Notes under the pieces: model-generated
Seen by the model: the letters and a program-made list of their open reading frames with translations, nothing else
What the model was told of the DNA's origin: nothing
Databases searched by the model: none
Position numbers and translations under genes: made by a program
Part shown: piece after piece, positions 35,071 to 47,100 of the stretch
Position numbering within the stretch: the stretch's first letter is position 1
How the letters are laid out: every line of letters begins with the position of its first letter
Source of the DNA: Takakia lepidozioides
Lineage: Eukaryota > Streptophyta > Takakiopsida > Takakiales > Takakiaceae
Direction of reading: 5' to 3'
Assembly: GCA_030704615.1 (NCBI GenBank)
Contig: CM060731.1
Coordinates: 93,600,756-93,664,755 of the forward strand
Length of the DNA stretch: 64,000 nucleotides

Positions 35071-35540
35071 GAGCGCGTGGCACGGCGTCGAAGAGTCTTG
35101 CGGAGATGTGCTCACTCAATACACTTTCTTACTTTACACCGATTGACATCGTCTTGCTGCCTCTAACGAGACGTCGTTCTGTTTCAGCGGCGAAGAAGAG
35201 ACGTAGGAAGTAGAGCCCGAGGAAGTATCCGGAGAGAATCACTCGACAGACAAAGCAATGAGGCAGCAATGGAGAATTCCACCGAGGTGTGCGCTACCAT
35301 TCCAATTAGTCATTCCAGTTTGTGTTTGCACATAGAAGTCAATTGTATATCATTCTTGATTTCATTAAGTTGAGACCTAACTAATCGTTCTTGTCTGTCA
35401 GCAAAGAGAAGGTGGAAGACGAAACCAAGCTCAAAGATCATTCGGGGATTTGTCCGCCGCCGAAATTGACAAGAATACACGGGAGACCTCCCGTCCCTTC
35501 CTTCCCACTTACAACATTTTGACTAATTTCCCGAAGCACA
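35071..35540 (+). pseudogene. Exons 7-9: basic C-terminal segments
   Basis: Three short candidate exons: from 35071 (acceptor CAATTGTAG) with ERVARRRRVLRR; 35189-35286 (acceptor TTTCAG, donor GAG|GTGTGC) with RRRRDVGSRARG; and from 35402 (acceptor TGTCAG) with QREGGRRNQAQR. The basic clusters look like nuclear-localisation signals. A palindrome copy at about 35486 follows. Exon limits are approximate. Confidence 0.35.
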
Positions 35541-35652
35541 GACTCGGTTTTGTTAAGTCGCCATAAATTCTAGATTCATCTCCTACTTTACTACACATTA
35601 GTAATATAGCTGCCGATGGTCACATCCAAAGCTAACCGTCGAATCTTGACAA

Positions 35653-36729
35653 ATGGGTCATGACCATTTTCGAGCGAGCGCGACAGCAAATCTCTTGCGC
35701 CGGAAGACACGAGTGACGGCCTCCTCTGGAGGTCAAAGAAAGTTAATCATTATGAGTGTTGTTGGTTTATTGTGCTATAAACCCAAGCCTGTTGGATCAC
35801 AGAGGTTCCTTGAACATTTCCCTTGTGCCAAAATTCCCTACGATTGGGACAATGTTGTTCTTCGTCCGGGTCTTCTGGAATTTCTTGAACTTGCGTTCAA
35901 CCATTACCATGTGAGTATATGGTCCTATGGAGTTCAACATATGGTTGAGGCTCTTCTTGCATATCTTCTCCCGAAGGATATGGTCAGGAAATTTTGCTTT
36001 ATTTGGTGTCGGGATACTTGCACCAAGCTTCCTGCCTACATTGCCTCAACACAGCCGTTCTACATTAAAAACATTGTTGGTCTTTGGGAACACTTCGGGA
36101 GAAGTTGTAAGCCCTACGGCCTAAAAGACCAAACGCTTTTGATTGATGATGAGCCCACTAAAGCCCTGAGGAACCTTTTGAACACTGGTTCTTACCCGAG
36201 ATCCTTTGATGGCACTCTAACGCCGATCGTCAAGGAGGGGCGAGATTCTTTTGTTGAGGATCTTGTTGAGGCTTTATGGCCATTCCTTTTTGAGATGATG
36301 TCATCTCCGACAGTTCAAGAGTACATGGAGGAGAATTACTGGAAGTGTGCAAATGTTCAGATGCCTGTCGATAGCTCTCACCCTGATTGGATTTGGCTAG
36401 CGAGATATGCAAATCCCCTAGGGATTACTGACCCTTGTGTGTTTTTAGGTATGTTCCCACCTCTTTGCTTTCAACTTCTTCTTTTTATGTCAACCGATGT
36501 GTCTTGGAGTAGCAGGTTAAGAGGTTAGAATGGGTCAGTAAGCACGGGAGGTCTCCCGTCCCTGCTGCGCACCATGAATCTGGAAAGTATACTAATTTGT
36601 CTCATGGATTGGTTTATTTGTTCCAATCAAGGCCAAGCGTCGTATAAAGTCAACATCCGACAAGAAGTAGGATGGACATACCACACCAACAGGCCAGGAA
36701 GGTCTCTGGAGATATATGAGTATTTATGA
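35653..36729 (+). CDS. HAD/FCP1-like phosphatase fold lacking the nucleophile
   Basis: Exon 35653-36448 and, after a GTATGT...TCAAG intron, 36632-36729 (TGA at 36727), phase 1 at the junction; about 297 residues. It matches the plant NLI-interacting/FCP1-like HAD family: RPGLLEFLELAF and VSIWSYGVQH, then FIWCRDTCTK, IKNIVGLWE, and the acidic motif LLIDDEPTKAL. The first motif, expected as the L-D-x-N-G type with a nucleophilic Asp, reads IIMSVVGLLCY, so both the Asp and the following polar residue are gone. It is probably catalytically dead and perhaps only binds phospho-substrates. There is no internal stop, unlike its neighbours. It lies in the second giant element downstream of the multi-exon gene; a palindrome copy (36551) sits in its intron. 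The last exon is less certain than the first. Confidence 0.75.
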
Positions 36730-37910
36730 GGAGGAGATCTGCTGGCGAGCACAACGCCCTCAAACAGATGCAGAGCAATGGAATGTCCATCTAGGGAGAT
36801 CTGGGATAAGAGTAGAATCCGCTATCCGTTCTTACTAGTCGGGTGACAGTCTTCCACCAGTTGGGATATTGTAAATAATGTACATTGACAATGACGCTAT
36901 TCTCTAAGCGCAAATTATGAATCCAAATGGTTCATTGTTTTTTATTCATTTCATGTCAGATCGATGGATACCATGGCTGTGCTCTTTGTTCTATGTGTAC
37001 TCTTTGTTCGGTTTTTAAATTCATTACTCATGTCGATATGAGAGGTATCACCACGGGAGATCTCCCCTATCTGACTATGTGCATGTTTTGGTTTCGTCAT
37101 CACACCTGTCAGACTCTTTTAGACTAAAGAGCGTGAGTAAGGACGGGAGACCTCCCGTCCTCTTTGTCTTTCTATTTGTGCTTGTTCCTGTCAGACCCCT
37201 CATTCTCTTATGGCTTTGGTGGGTTATTGTAACTTGTGCATGTTTACCCCTCAATTTAATTTGACTATGCCTGATGTGTATCGCTAATTGGGAAGGGAGA
37301 CCTCCGGTCTGTCCTGGTCCACATGTGTTTTGTGTGTGGAGCTATGACTTACATGAATGAAGAATAATCGGTTCACGGCCTTGCCTGTGACCTTGGAATC
37401 CGCTAGGTGGTTCTTATTTTTGGATGATGCTCTTGAGGAACCGGTATGAGACTCACGATGATAGACAGAGAAAGACAGTCCTGTCGAAGGGCTGATGCAT
37501 TGGAGCCGAACTGTTCGAATGAATTGGCTTCTATACAGACTATGTTCAGTATTGGTTTGTGTCGAAGACTATGGTTTTGGGTCCTATGGGATGGTGATGG
37601 TTGATTAGTGCCCATAGCCAGGGACCTCAATGGCTGTACAAATTTGGTTTGGTGCTGCTCTAATAAATTACTCTGGACATTTTGGGACGTATCTCGACGG
37701 GATGTCTTTCTATCTTACTATGTTCTAATCATAGATTGGGAGATCTCCCTTGCCTCAGTGGAGATGTCGAACTTGGGACAGCAGTCATAATTTTCCCATA
37801 CTTCTGGAGTGACAATGTTTGGCATTTTTTGTAGGCTAATATTTAAAAAATGAAGCAACTGCGATTGGCAGGAGGTCTCCCGTGCTGCCCGTGAAACTGT
37901 AGAAAACTAG
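36730..37910. repeat. Right non-coding flank with palindromes
   Basis: Copies near 37060, 37151, 37303, 37744 and 37877. No coding sequence recognised; short open frames lack family features. Confidence 0.6.
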
Positions 37911-38526
37911 GATTTCAACTCATATTAGGGATGTGATCAGGGTATGGATTCTCTGGTTGATTCCAGGGCAGGGAAGAGCAGAGAGATATAGACTTGATGG
38001 GAGGAGTCAACCCAGCATCCAGACCCAGGAGGGCCACAGCTTTCAGCATTGTCTCCAGCTTATTTAGTGAAGAAGTGTGTCGATGTTTGATTCTTTCAAA
38101 GACAACCTCTCCTTGAGCAGAGAACCAATTCCAATACCTCAGAGCATATTTACTCCCCAAAGACCAGACCTGAGGCTCTTTTTCTCTGCTGGGGTAACTT
38201 GGGTGGCCTATTCCAAGGTACAGCAGCCCACACAGTAAGGTCATTTATTGAGCCTTTCAGTCCCACTTGCTCATGAAAGGTAAGTGTAAAAATTGTGCTG
38301 TGCTTGAGCCTGTCTTGGTTGGAGCAATATTTCCTCCGTGGCCTGGTCTCTGTCTCATCTGACTTATCACGGGGGTGAATTCTAAGAGAATGTACTCATA
38401 GACGTTGTTTTCCATAGCCTTGTGGCCATTGACCCCCGTCCAGTTTGAGCGGAAATTCTGAGAGAGATTGTACTCATAAGTCGTTGTTTGCCGTAACCTT
38501 GTGGCCATTGACCCCGCGCGGAAAAC

Positions 38527-38561
<35 letters not shown>

Positions 38562-39110
38562 TAATTTTCTGGAATCTTTCACTAGCGTTCTTCATTAAGA
38601 TAGAGGTCAATTAGGATCTGTTAAAGATCTAGGCTGAAGTTTTGTACAAGACTGAGGCAATCAGGGAAAGTTCTCATGCCTTGCAGTTCTTGCTTGCAGG
38701 TCAAACGATGAGCATAGAACGGCCTCCGAGATCCTTCTCAGGGGTGGGACACCCGTGTCAACAAGGTGAGGCTATATCTGAAAAACTTTTTCAAGGACTG
38801 AAGCTGGCAGGATGATGTTTTGCGGATGGAGTGTATCTCCAGTTGCTTAAATTAATGACAATTTTGTCAATGCAAAATACAGTAAAACGTGTTCTAACTA
38901 TTGATATTAGTCGGTTGTTTGAAAGATGATTGGAACTTTGGTGGCTGTAGACTGTTGGATGGGAGGCCATGGTAGAAGCCATGGCTGCTCAGCTATGCCC
39001 ATCAACGGTTTTCACAGATTGTACTCATAAGACGTTGCTTGCCGTAGCCTTGTGGCCATTGACCCCGCGCCCAGTTTGAGCGGGAACAAAAGGGACAGAA
39101 CCTACCTCTG
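37911..39110. repeat. Three copies of a short repeat and a (GA)n tract beside the LINE
   Basis: A unit of about 65 bp beginning GTACTCATA and containing CCTTGTGGCCATTGACCCC recurs at about 38392, 38470 and 39019. A (GA)n tract lies at 38529-38560. A minus-strand open frame at 38244-37915 has Trp-rich sequence (GSKYALRYWNWFSAQGE) and may be a decayed LINE 3' part, but no family is clear. Confidence 0.55.
38529..38560. repeat. (GA)n microsatellite
   Basis: Uninterrupted AG dinucleotide run. Confidence 0.95.
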
Positions 39111-41074
39111 TCAGGGGCTGACGTTGGTAGTAAGACTTCCTCCATATATAGAATTAATCCGGGTTTTCCAGATATCCTCTAGAAATCCCTTCACACAAGC
39201 ATCAATCTGCAGTGTGTGATTTGCCCAAAAACTAGGCCTCAGGAGGGCCTGGGCTTTTGGCTCAGCCTCGAGACTTTCAAAGTTGGTAAACAGGGGTACA
39301 GGCACAATACCCTTAATATTTGAAGAGACCGTCTCTTTGGTGAGAGAACCCCGGACAGTGTATCAAAAATGAATACTGTCTTCAGATTGCCCACACAACG
39401 GGCAATTGCACTCTCCCTTTCCTCTCTGCTTCTGTTTGCTGTTCAAAGGTAGGCTTCCTGCCCTGAGTTTAAATTTCAGTCTAGTGCCGAGAGTGGGTAG
39501 ACCCTTGAGGTCATCCAAGATGTCCTCCCCCATGTCACAGACTGGAAACAAGTTCAGGGAAGTTTTCTGCCTAACTTCATTTTCATCAGACAATCTCATG
39601 GCAACAGACATGGCTGAGGACACTACAGCCTCTAAGTCAGATTTATCCAGCAGGGTCAAGACTTGCAGATCCAGGTCCAGGTCCTTGAGGATCTCTTCTA
39701 CTCTCTTCTGCCAGGACTTAGCCTGTTTGACAGGGCGGTCCTGTTTCCAAGATATAGAGTCGATTAACTTAGGATATCTGGTGTTGGGCATATGTTGCAG
39801 CTGACCCCACCATCTGACCCATCTCGTCGGGAGCTTAAGGACGGAATGCCAAACTCACCCCGAACAGCCACATTGGCTGTTTTGGAGCATGGATTCTAGA
39901 GACTTAGCCTGGTTGGAGTTATCAACCCATATAGCAGATCCGTACTCCAAGGCAGGTCTAATAACGCGACAAAGCATGGTTTTCTTAACCTCAGAGTTGA
40001 CCCCTCTGCAGTGGAAAAATTTAGTGAGCCCCAGAGCTTTGCCCTTGCCAGTTGAACAACTTTCCGGATATGTGCATCCCAATTACAATTGAAGGAGAAC
40101 TCAACGCCCAGGTAAGTGTAGGAAGGGAGGACCGGGATCTCTTGACTACCCCACTGCCACTTAAGATCACTTCCTCCCTCTCCTCTGTCGTTGAATGCTA
40201 CCACTGCACATTTGCTGACATTAGCCTCTAGCCCCCAAAGATCAAAGTATCTCTTCGCGCAATCAATCAACTCCTGGAGATTGGTTGGAGTCTCCCCTAT
40301 GCCTGCGAAGTCATCCGCAAACATAAGGGCTGGTATGGTGGTATCACCCACCCTTAACCCAAATCCCTCACTTTCCACATCCTCGAGGAGTTGATTGATG
40401 AAAAACATTGAAGAGCAGAGGGAGAGAGTACATCCTTGAGCTACACCTTGGTCTATGTCAAAGAAGTTGGACTTCTGTCCGTTAACAGTGACACAGCTTT
40501 TGGTGTGAGCATACAAGTTGTGGACAACTCTCCACATCTTTCCCTTGATCCCACAAGACCAGAGGCGGAACCATAGGCCATCTCTCCACACTGTGTCATA
40601 AGCCTTTTTGACATCCAGGAAAAAGACATAAGTGGGTTTCCCTTCTTTTTTCCTTCCCTGGATAATCTGGCTTAGAGTGAAGATATGATCCACACAGCCC
40701 CTGTTTCGCCGAAAGCCAGCTTGGCCTTCGTGGAAACAACCTCTAGACTCCAGATCAACCTCGAGACGAGTACTTATAACTCTGCAGAATGTCTTGCTAA
40801 CAGCATTGAGGAGCGTGATGCCACGGTAGTTCCCCGGTTCTTCTCTGTCACCCTTCTTGTATAGATTGACAATGACCCCCTGTCGCCAGCGAAAGGGGAT
40901 CATTTCAGTCTTCCAGATAAGGTTAAAGAGGAGAACTAGGGCCTCTATCATGGGATCGCCACCGTGCTTGATAAGCTCGTTGACAATACCATCAGGTCCA
41001 CCAGCTTTATATCCATTTAAATGTTCAATTGCTTCCACAATCTCAGAAGAACTAATGGGAGCATTATAAGCCAT
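39111..41074 (-). pseudogene. LINE ORF2 reverse transcriptase, 5'-truncated and frameshifted
   Basis: Minus-strand non-LTR reverse transcriptase. 41074 to about 40030 is an open RT domain: GYKAGGPDGIVNEL, GNYRGITLLNAVSK, QAGFRRNRGCVDH, FFLDVKKAYDTV, DQGVAQGCTLS and the catalytic FADD (ALMFADDFAG). A frameshift near 40030 moves to a second frame holding the thumb-like region (CRVIRPALEYGSAIW) and a C-terminal Cys motif (ECNCPLCGQSEDSIHF), with stops at 39855 and 39363 and a tail to 39111. The endonuclease domain expected upstream of the RT is absent, so the copy is truncated or diverged there. The catalytic aspartates are intact. Confidence 0.88.
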
Positions 41075-42440
41075 TGAAATATACCATAGAGAGGGCTCGT
41101 ACGATCAACCACCAAGGACAAATTGTCCTAGATGTAGGCAACGTAGAAAAGACTCAAACCTGTCTCGAGCCATGACCTCCCTAATGACTGGACAAGCATA
41201 TCTCAGATGACTGACAATAACAGTGAGTACTGGGCAATTTTTTTATGCCCATGAACAGACAGACCCCCACAAATGCTCGCACTTCAGGGACAGTAAGTGG
41301 CTTCCATGCGGGCCTACCCCGAGTCCCACTCTTCACTGTCTCTGCTGCATACATATTACTTTCTCTACAAATTCAAAGGAGCACATGTGGCCTCCAAAAC
41401 AATTGAAAAAATGAAAGGACTATGGAACCAGACATGCTCGGCAGAGTGGCCCAGGTGCAGGCCCTGTGAAGGAACTTCGATCACTACAAAAGGTGGTATC
41501 CAAAGAACCCCAAGTTTTTGGACCAAACAATACCTCGAACAATGGTGTGCTCTCAGCAGGAGGGGGCTCAATGTCCACGTCACACGTTTCCCAATCGTCA
41601 TCGCAAACAGAATCTCCTTCATACTCTTCCATAGGATCGACATCATCCCCCTCATTCAAATTGCTGGCAAAATCGAAGGCAGGGAACTGGACAGGCTCTC
41701 AGAACTCGGCACACTCAGTGGACAACAAATGCCTCACACCCCGCTCTCCCATATCCACCACAAACATCTTCACAGGTCCAGGCATTTTGTCATATGTTTC
41801 CATGATACATCCAACTGCAAACTCACTCTCTCTCACACTAATTTCCTTTGTGGGTTCACGTAGACATGACAGATGCACCCTTACTCTCCACTCCCATGTG
41901 ACAATTTGCCTTGGCTCTTGAGACTATGACTGGGAAGCCCCTGAATTCTCTTGCCCTCCTTCTCCAAACCACTCTGGAATGTCACTCAAACTGTCTGTAC
42001 CAAATTCCTCCCCAAAATTCAGGCAAGTGGGCTCCACTGCTTTCAAAGGGGACCTACAAAGATTCCGAAAAGAAAAACCAGCGGGCACATTGACATCCTC
42101 CACACAGGGTCCCACTTCACGTTGCAACCCGAAACCCACTGACCCATCATAGTATTTTCTCCGCAACAGGGCCCTCGGACTCGGAGACCTCACAGTGGCA
42201 GGAATGGATCTCTTTGCACGAGTTGCCTGCTTCATTTGCTTGAGAGACGACATCAGGCCACAGGGTTTTCCTTAACAAATCCCTCAGGATTGCCCTCCTC
42301 TCTTCGCTCTTTCCAACCCAGAAGCAAGCCTACGTGCCTTCTAAAAAGGAAACGCCACAACAATCCGAAACATAATCACACAGTAAAGACGACAACCCTG
42401 GAGAGCAAAGACAATACCCTAAACTACATTACTCTACAAT
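41075..42440 (-). other. Possible LINE-associated or gene-fragment frames, unassigned
   Basis: Minus-strand open stretches at 42253-41924 (basic, then FGEEFGTDSLSDIPEWFGE) and 41659-41420 (acidic MEEYEGDSVCDDDWETCD). The acidic composition suggests decayed coding sequence, but no family is recognised and the frames are not joined convincingly. Confidence 0.3.
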
Positions 42441-43340
42441 TCTCCCGCTAGCTCAAACGCAGGGCGCCGGTCTAGGCCCATCGCCTCGGAAGTGAGGACT
42501 AAATGCCCCATTGCAAGTACGCATAAGAGCTCGAAGAACCAGCTGCAACGAGGACGGCCAGTGCAACAAAGCCATATCGAGCTGTCGAGAGGAGAGAAAA
42601 AACCGGGAAGACGATGGCACCAAGGCCCATCGGGTGACGGGCTACCACCCCTCTGCCCTCGAAGGGGGGCTGTCGCTGTCTGCACGGGCGGACATGCATC
42701 CGCCCCTCATAGCCAGGCCACACATGACGGATGCAAAGCCTTAACGCAGTTCCCATAACGCAGGACCTTGGTGCGTAGCGGTGTCAGGCCGTCCCTAAAC
42801 GCCCGGCGGGGCGTCCGCTCGACGTAGTTTTCTAACGCAAGAGAACCTGCGTTATGCAGATGGAAGTGCGTTCCTTGAATGCTGCAACCTGTAGTAGGGC
42901 GCCACCAATGTGGGAAGGCGCCACGAGAGCAGGAAAAGGAGGAAATAAGATTTCACTGACGTCACCCTCTGGCTTGTTGGATCTTAGCAACCAATCCCTG
43001 CTGTTGAAACTGGGTCCCAGCAAGGAAGGATGGGGCTTGTGTGGCCGCTCCCCTTGCAAGATTGGGAAGACGCCGTTCTCCGACGTGCGTCCTGCCAATG
43101 GAGGAAATGGTATGTGTGGCCTGCCATGTGGGCAGGTCAACTGTGCTGGAGGGCCGTGATTTTAGAGTACCCCCCCAAGGGTATAGAAAATCATAGCTGG
43201 CAAGGTTTTCATTTCTTAGGGGCACAATAAATTCACACATGTGCAGGAGGATTGCGTGCTCACTTTTCATTCGGGCACTTTTTCATCCGCTTTCATCCAC
43301 AGAAGTTGTTCCATGGATGAAAACAGCATCGACCCGATTG
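42441..43340. other. GC-rich unassigned block
   Basis: Distinctly GC-rich from 42470 to 43180. A small inverted repeat, CATAACGCAGG (42757) with CCTGCGTTATG (42846), flanks a CG-dense stretch. Open frames on both strands look like composition effects. Confidence 0.4.
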
Positions 43341-43354
43341 GGATCAGCTCAGAC

Positions 43355-43575
43355 CTTAGGGGTTAATAAGTGGGTTGTTAACAAGTATGTTGTTCTGAAC
43401 AACCCACTTGTATTAGCAACTACGAAAGCATATTCGAGAGATTCTCTAATTTAAAGCATTTTTTTTGTAATGAATTTCATTGATGTTGTTAGGGGTGAAG
43501 GTGTGGTAAAAAAGTATGCACTTAGTCTTCACCCCGAACAACATCAAGTTGATGTTGTTGAGCAGGGTTTGTTAG
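43355..43575. repeat. Two adjacent hairpins
   Basis: AAGTGGGTTGTT (43369) pairs with AACAACCCACTT (43398). TTGATGTTGTTAGGGGTGAAG (43480) pairs with CTTCACCCC and AACAACATCAA (43529-43550). A direct repeat of GTAAAAAAGTAT-like sequence follows each. MITE-like remnants. Confidence 0.7.
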
Positions 43576-44111
43576 GGTGGTTTGCGGTAAAAAAAGTATT
43601 CCATAATATCATTACTCTAAGCAGGTAGGTATTAAAAGCAATATGAGAAACAATCAACAATGAATGCAGAATCTTCAATGCACAGACATTTAGCACTTGT
43701 CTTCCTCTTCCTGGGTACATTCCATACAGCCTGTAGATAGCATCAATCACCTTGCCTGCCAAGCTAATCAACATTTCCCACCATTATTCTACAGGAGACT
43801 TATAATGTTTTGAAAAACACGCCACCAGTTGCAATGTTGAGGAACTACCAAATGACAGTCCTGCTAACAGGAAAAGCAACTATGTTCTAAAATGAAAAAA
43901 AATGCATCCGATGACTTGTGAGGTGGCATGCACAAAAATATATATACAGAAAGTGAAAAATGAGTTTACATCCCTAACACCAACGCAGATCATGATCATC
44001 GTGCTCAAAACTCCCTCTGGATCTTTTTGATCACCTCATTCACCAGCAACCAACACTTGAAATGCTCTTGGATAACTGCAATGCCACACAAAGGCAGCAG
44101 GCATGCCAAAA
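43576..44111 (-). other. 3' flank of the CUE gene
   Basis: Non-coding, AT-rich. Likely contains the 3' untranslated region of the minus-strand gene. No poly(A) site was fixed. Confidence 0.4.
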
Positions 44112-47100
44112 CTAAGAGCCATCCAATGGAAATGCGACTGACAACCCTCCTGTTGTGCCCTGTTCCACAATTGCAGAACCAAGTGAGGAGCTTCTGCTGG
44201 CTTTGCTAGAGTTCACATCTAGCAAATGCCAATCATCATCGTCAGCTCCCTCCCCAGTTTGGCAGAACATACAGAGATTGTGACCCTGCATTGCCAGGTC
44301 CGTCTCCCCTGCAAATATGCCCAGTCTTGCCTCATATGTTTTGCCCTCTGCTTCTGCAGAATGTGGAGATGATGATTCCGAAATGTCTGCAGCCCTTGTA
44401 GCACTTCGGTAGCTGCTGCCTGAATGGCTTAGGGCACCACAAGTATTGTTGTAACCCCGGTCAGCCTTGGGGCTCAAGCTACTTCCAGATACCTGGCTGG
44501 AGCTGCGAGAGCTCATGTGCACATAACCGCTGCCCCATGTCAGCAAGCCAGCTTCCAATTGCTTCTTAAGAGCTTCCACATCTTCACAAATTATTGCTAC
44601 TTCCCCTCTGCACCCACCAGCAGCAATCAGGTCCCACCTACCTTTCCTGAAGCTTGAGGCACACTTGATTTCTGATTGGAACAACCACGCCAATCTCATA
44701 TCTCAAGCAAAAAGTGAAATATTACCCTAGAGCAGCTCACATTAAAATAATCAATATCATGTAAAAGCAACCTTGTTACTAGCATGACAGGAAGGTAAAA
44801 ACACAAACTGCTCAAAAATAGGCATTTCAGACTTGATTGCATGTCAAAGCTGTCTCTACAATGAAGGTACATATGAAATGTGGTGATTCAGATTCTAACG
44901 CTAACCAGTCAGCAGAACAAATGAGTACAAATAATACGTTTCCAAGACTACAATACAAGGCTCTGAATTAGGCAACAAGCTCAGATCTTCAAACCAACCG
45001 ACCGCAAATGTAATTCTGAAATATTAATCACATCAAAGGAGAAGGAATAAAAAGATAAAAAGGAAACGACAAGAATCAGTGTCGGGCACAGAATAGTGAC
45101 TAAAAGATCTGTCCTAATGATCCACAGAGAAAAGAACCCAAGATGACAACCCTCAAACATCAATACATGACAGCAACACTCAATAAGTATTTGAGAGTCC
45201 TGGCCTCTGAATTTGCCAGCTTATCTCCAAGAATCTTGTTCAGAGAAACCACTCAGGCCGCAATAGTGTCTAAGACATGCAAAACTAACATTCCACAGCA
45301 ATTAAACAGCCACCACTAAAGTTCTCCAAGTTTTCAAAAGTTCTCCATCACAAAGGGCCGCCAACTAGTTAAGAAAAGATCACAACAACACTAAGCATGA
45401 ATGAACTAACTCCTGGCCGGATACAACGATCGTACAGTGACCCCCTTATAAGTTTTTATCTATACTTACTGTAGGGAGTCAACGAAGCTCCCACGTTCAA
45501 TCAAGAACTCCCGTAGCTGCAGAACACACAAACAAAGATCAGAGTTGGACAGTAAGACCAAAACAACTGCAGAAAGACCTTGAGTTGGCACATCTAACCT
45601 ACCTGCAATATGGTTGGTAGGAAATCCAGCTTCCTTACCTTGGTACATACTTCAGCTTCCGCATCAAGGTCCCGCGACTCCTGAGCCACCTTTGCCAACA
45701 AACTTTCCTCTTTGGCAAGCACCTCTTTGCACTTGCTTCCTTCTGCTGCTTTTCAGCTTCTGCTTCCTCTGTCTCCTCAATTGCACGGTCAATTCGAGCC
45801 TGAAGGGGCTCAATCTGGAACCCCCATCACGTAACCAAAAGTCAACTCTTTGCTCATGCTATTTTGTACATTTAAAATGCATCAAGAAAGTGGCTGGGAT
45901 GTACCTCAGTGATGGCCAGAAGAGCTTTGGCCTTTTCTGCCTTTATTTGAGCCAAACGAAGCTGCAGTTCCCGGGACTCGGTTGCAAGAACAGCCTTTTC
46001 CCCATATACCTCACCAGCATGCTGCAGGCACCACCCCAGGAAGTTTAATGGTTTACTGGCCAGAGGGAACCATGCACATCACGACGGGACTGCAAGGATC
46101 TGAAGATCATCTATGTAAGTACACTGTACCGCCTCCATACAGACATAGAAGGTAACCCAAACAGATGTTGCACAAGTCCAAGTTAGAATCTAAACTAGGA
46201 CAACCTAGAGAGTGCAGTCTTAACATTGTCTTGTCAAGCACAAACTCTCAGACCATCATATCATGTATGGCAGTGAACAAGCTGCCACCACTCCCCACCA
46301 ATTTTCATCAGCTATGAATCACACTAACACTACGCTCAAATTCATGGGCATTCTGTTAAAACAAATCTTCGTACTCAGTTTCTGTCACACTTCCTGAAGT
46401 GACACAAAAACTCAGCCATGATGTTGGCAAGCACTCAACAGGCAAGACAGCTAAACACTGCAAAGACCTGAAGAAGTTCAAGTGATTTCTTTCTTTATGC
46501 CCTTCGAGTCCAAAATGATACGTGAACTAAAATCCGCACATTAGGTGTCAAGAAGAAGTACCATCTCATTGGTTTGTCGAGCCCGGGCAAGCATTGTGCA
46601 CAATTTCTCTGCCTGCACCAGCACATCCATGCCACTATGCGCTGCATCCTCCTTCGCCTGCCGAGCAGCTGCTTCAGCTTGTTCTGCTTTTCCTCGCAGC
46701 ACACACATATACTCTATTTCTCCAAGCAGCCCCTCCTGCAGCCACATCCCCCACCCTGATTTTGTTACCAAAAAATGACAAATGAGGGACTATGCGTAGG
46801 AATCTAGGATGGCGCTCTCAGTTTATGATACATATGACGCAATTCCAGCTTTGATGATGTCATCATCAACCTCTCAGACCTTTTTCCAGTACTCCTACAT
46901 GGCATGCTCTCTCCCTCCTCATGCTTTGCAAGATCTACCAGCGAACCTTCCAACTCCTCTTGAAACTTGTGGATAAACTGTTTATGAGCACAAAGCTGAG
47001 GTTAAGGGCTGTCTGTGTAAGAGGAAAATTTATGGTATTAGCTATACATTTAACTACATCTCTTTTCTTTATAATTTAAACAATATGCAGGGACATGAGC

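Larger units (their letters stand above)
19060..37900. mobile_element. Second giant element marked by GGGAGATCTCCC palindromes (ends approximate)
   Basis: About 45 copies of a 16-bp palindrome (consensus ACGGGAGATCTCCCGT, variants with ACC or GGT centres) occur from 19082 to about 37880 and essentially nowhere else in the window. Between them lie two divergent gene sets: a DUF7869-like putative transposase on the minus strand and a multi-exon gene plus a HAD-like gene on the plus strand. Terminal inverted repeats and a target duplication could not be found, so the limits are simply the outermost palindromes. That it is a mobile element is inferred from the transposase-like gene and the decay pattern. 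Confidence 0.5.

Noticed and set aside
41223-41921. Plus-strand genes opposite the acidic frames
   Set aside because: Low-complexity shadows of minus-strand sequence; no recognisable domain.
42434-43270. Overlapping genes in the GC-rich block
   Set aside because: Several antiparallel frames are open together, as expected from high GC. No motif.
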